NCBI GenBank assembly: GCA_039588915.1
Contig: JBDGYV010000013.1
Coordinates: forward strand, 1-64,000
DNA length: 64,000 nt
Source: CAMYLR01 sp039588915
GTDB taxonomy: Bacteria > Gemmatimonadota > Gemmatimonadetes > JACCXV01 > JAHWKZ01
Reading direction: 5' to 3'
Shown here piece by piece: positions 63,208 through 64,000 of the stretch. The first letter of the stretch is position 1. Each line of letters opens with the position of its first letter. Below the pieces are notes generated by a model. That model was not told where the DNA came from and did not search any database. It saw nothing but the letters and a program-made list of their open reading frames with translations. The translations under genes were made by a program, and so were the position numbers.

Positions 63208-64000
63208 ATGTCTCTCGGAGCGAGCGCCGACAAGGTCGACGAAGGGGCCTTGGCGCTCTATCTGGAGGACATCAAGAACCATCCCCTCCTGACCCGGGCC
63301 GAGGAGGCGGAGTTGGCGCGGCGTATCCGCGACGGCGATCAGCTGGCGCTCGAGAAGCTCGTCCGATCCAACCTCCGCTTCGTGGTTTCGGTCGCCAAGA
63401 AGTACCAGAACCTGGGTATGAGCTTGCCCGACCTGATCTGCGAGGGCAACGTGGGTCTGGTGAGAGCGGCGCAGAAGTTCGATGAAACCAAGGGCGTCAA
63501 GTTCATCTCGTACGCCGTGTGGTGGATCCGGCAAGCGATCTTGAAGGCCCTGGCCGAGAACTCCAAGACGTTCCGGTTGCCGATCAACCGGGCGACGACA
63601 CTCAACAAGATCTCCAAGAAGGAAGCCGAGCTGACGCAGAAGCTCGGTCGTGAGCCCAAGCCCGAGGAAGTAGCCGAGGCGATGGACATGGACGTCGACG
63701 AGGTGCGCAAGTTGATGAACGTCTCTCGCCGTTCGCTGTCGCTCGACGCGCCGCTTTTCGAGGGCGAAGAGAAGACGCTCTTCAGCTATCTCTCGGATGA
63801 TGAGACGATGGACCCCGAAGAGCAGACCTTCGAGAGCGCCCGCGAGAAGGAGATCCGGGAGACGCTGGGCTCGCTGCAACCGCGAGAGGCTAAGATCGTC
63901 AAGCTCTACTATGGGCTGGACGGCAACGAACCGCTCACGCTGCGTGAGATCGGTTCGATCTTCAACCTCTCCCGCGAGCGCATCCGGCAGATAAAGGAAC
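63208..64000 (+). CDS. RNA polymerase primary sigma factor (partial)
   Basis: Partial gene, open at the window end (264 codons visible). It has sigma region 1.2 (LALYLEDIKNHPLLTRAEEAELARRI), region 2 with the -10 helix (KFISYAVWWIRQAI), region 3 and the start of region 4 (LTLREIGSIFNLSRERIRQI). Region 1.1 is missing, as in the short SigA/RpoD-type sigma of several phyla, though an RpoS-type paralogue cannot be excluded from the fragment. Start ATG at 63208 follows AGAGGA with normal spacing; an in-frame ATG at 63178 has no clear SD. Confidence 0.87.
   Translation, partial: MSLGASADKVDEGALALYLEDIKNHPLLTRAEEAELARRIRDGDQLALEKLVRSNLRFVVSVAKKYQNLGMSLPDLICEGNVGLVRAAQKFDETKGVKFISYAVWWIRQAILKALAENSKTFRLPINRATTLNKISKKEAELTQKLGREPKPEEVAEAMDMDVDEVRKLMNVSRRSLSLDAPLFEGEEKTLFSYLSDDETMDPEEQTFESAREKEIRETLGSLQPREAKIVKLYYGLDGNEPLTLREIGSIFNLSRERIRQIKE

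Overview
The window looks like a chromosomal segment of a high-GC, diderm bacterium, most probably a Gemmatimonadota (or nearby FCB-group) member. The main reasons are two GWxTD-domain secreted proteins, a PorV/PorQ-like outer-membrane protein next to a very large secreted protein with a T9SS-like C-terminal domain, a carboxypeptidase-regulatory-domain TonB receptor, a DUF2723 membrane protein, and a short primary sigma factor without an obvious region 1.1. The assignment rests on family knowledge, not on a database search. Most genes lie on the minus strand. No rRNA, insertion sequence or CRISPR array was seen.

Layout. 1-2955: an intact tRNA-Val(GAC) with two partial copies of its 3' part to its left; the copies bracket a secreted stalk-domain gene and a RCK potassium channel, the arrangement left by integrative elements, although no integrase is visible. 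3013-8855: MFS transporter, SDR-type epimerase, then gltX-rlmN-glutamine amidotransferase, with start and stop codons overlapping, and tRNA-Ser(GCT). 8866-17998: four-helix-bundle protein, a second potassium channel with an unusual filter (TVGFHE), tRNA-Ser(TGA), and the minus-strand run YggS-PNP-ileS-dksA-lspA-rluD-peptidase. 18133-34499: the accessory envelope region, containing a TPR/GWxTD protein, thiE, a beta-propeller lipoprotein, a second GWxTD protein, a PorV-like protein, a 1232-residue secreted protein, a TonB receptor with a long terminator-bearing leader, then tonB-exbD-exbB. 34552-43115: DUF2723 protein, cdaA-folP-ftsH-hpt-tilS and two CAT-anticodon tRNAs. 43179-59934: a long housekeeping run (ftsB, eno, thiL, a propeller protein, nnrDE, prmA, dnaJ, hrcA, hemW, dprA, obg, a membrane protein, icd, gltA, pyk). 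59997-64000: tRNA-Ala, an RskA-like protein, tRNA-Leu, a LON-domain protein, a ZIP transporter, a secreted protein of unknown function, and the primary sigma factor gene running off the end.

How the parts fit. The minus-strand blocks are tightly packed, often with 1-8 nt start/stop overlaps (GTGA, ATGA), implying translational coupling. ExbB-ExbD-TonB lie directly upstream of the TonB receptor and can energise it; the receptor, the huge secreted protein and the PorV-like protein form a consecutive trio, each followed by a strong hairpin. I read this trio, with its attenuator-like leader, as the most interesting candidate system in the window: regulated outer-membrane uptake combined with display or secretion of a large surface protein. 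CdaA makes c-di-AMP, a messenger that in other bacteria controls RCK-type potassium channels, and two such channels are encoded here; that link is inference only.
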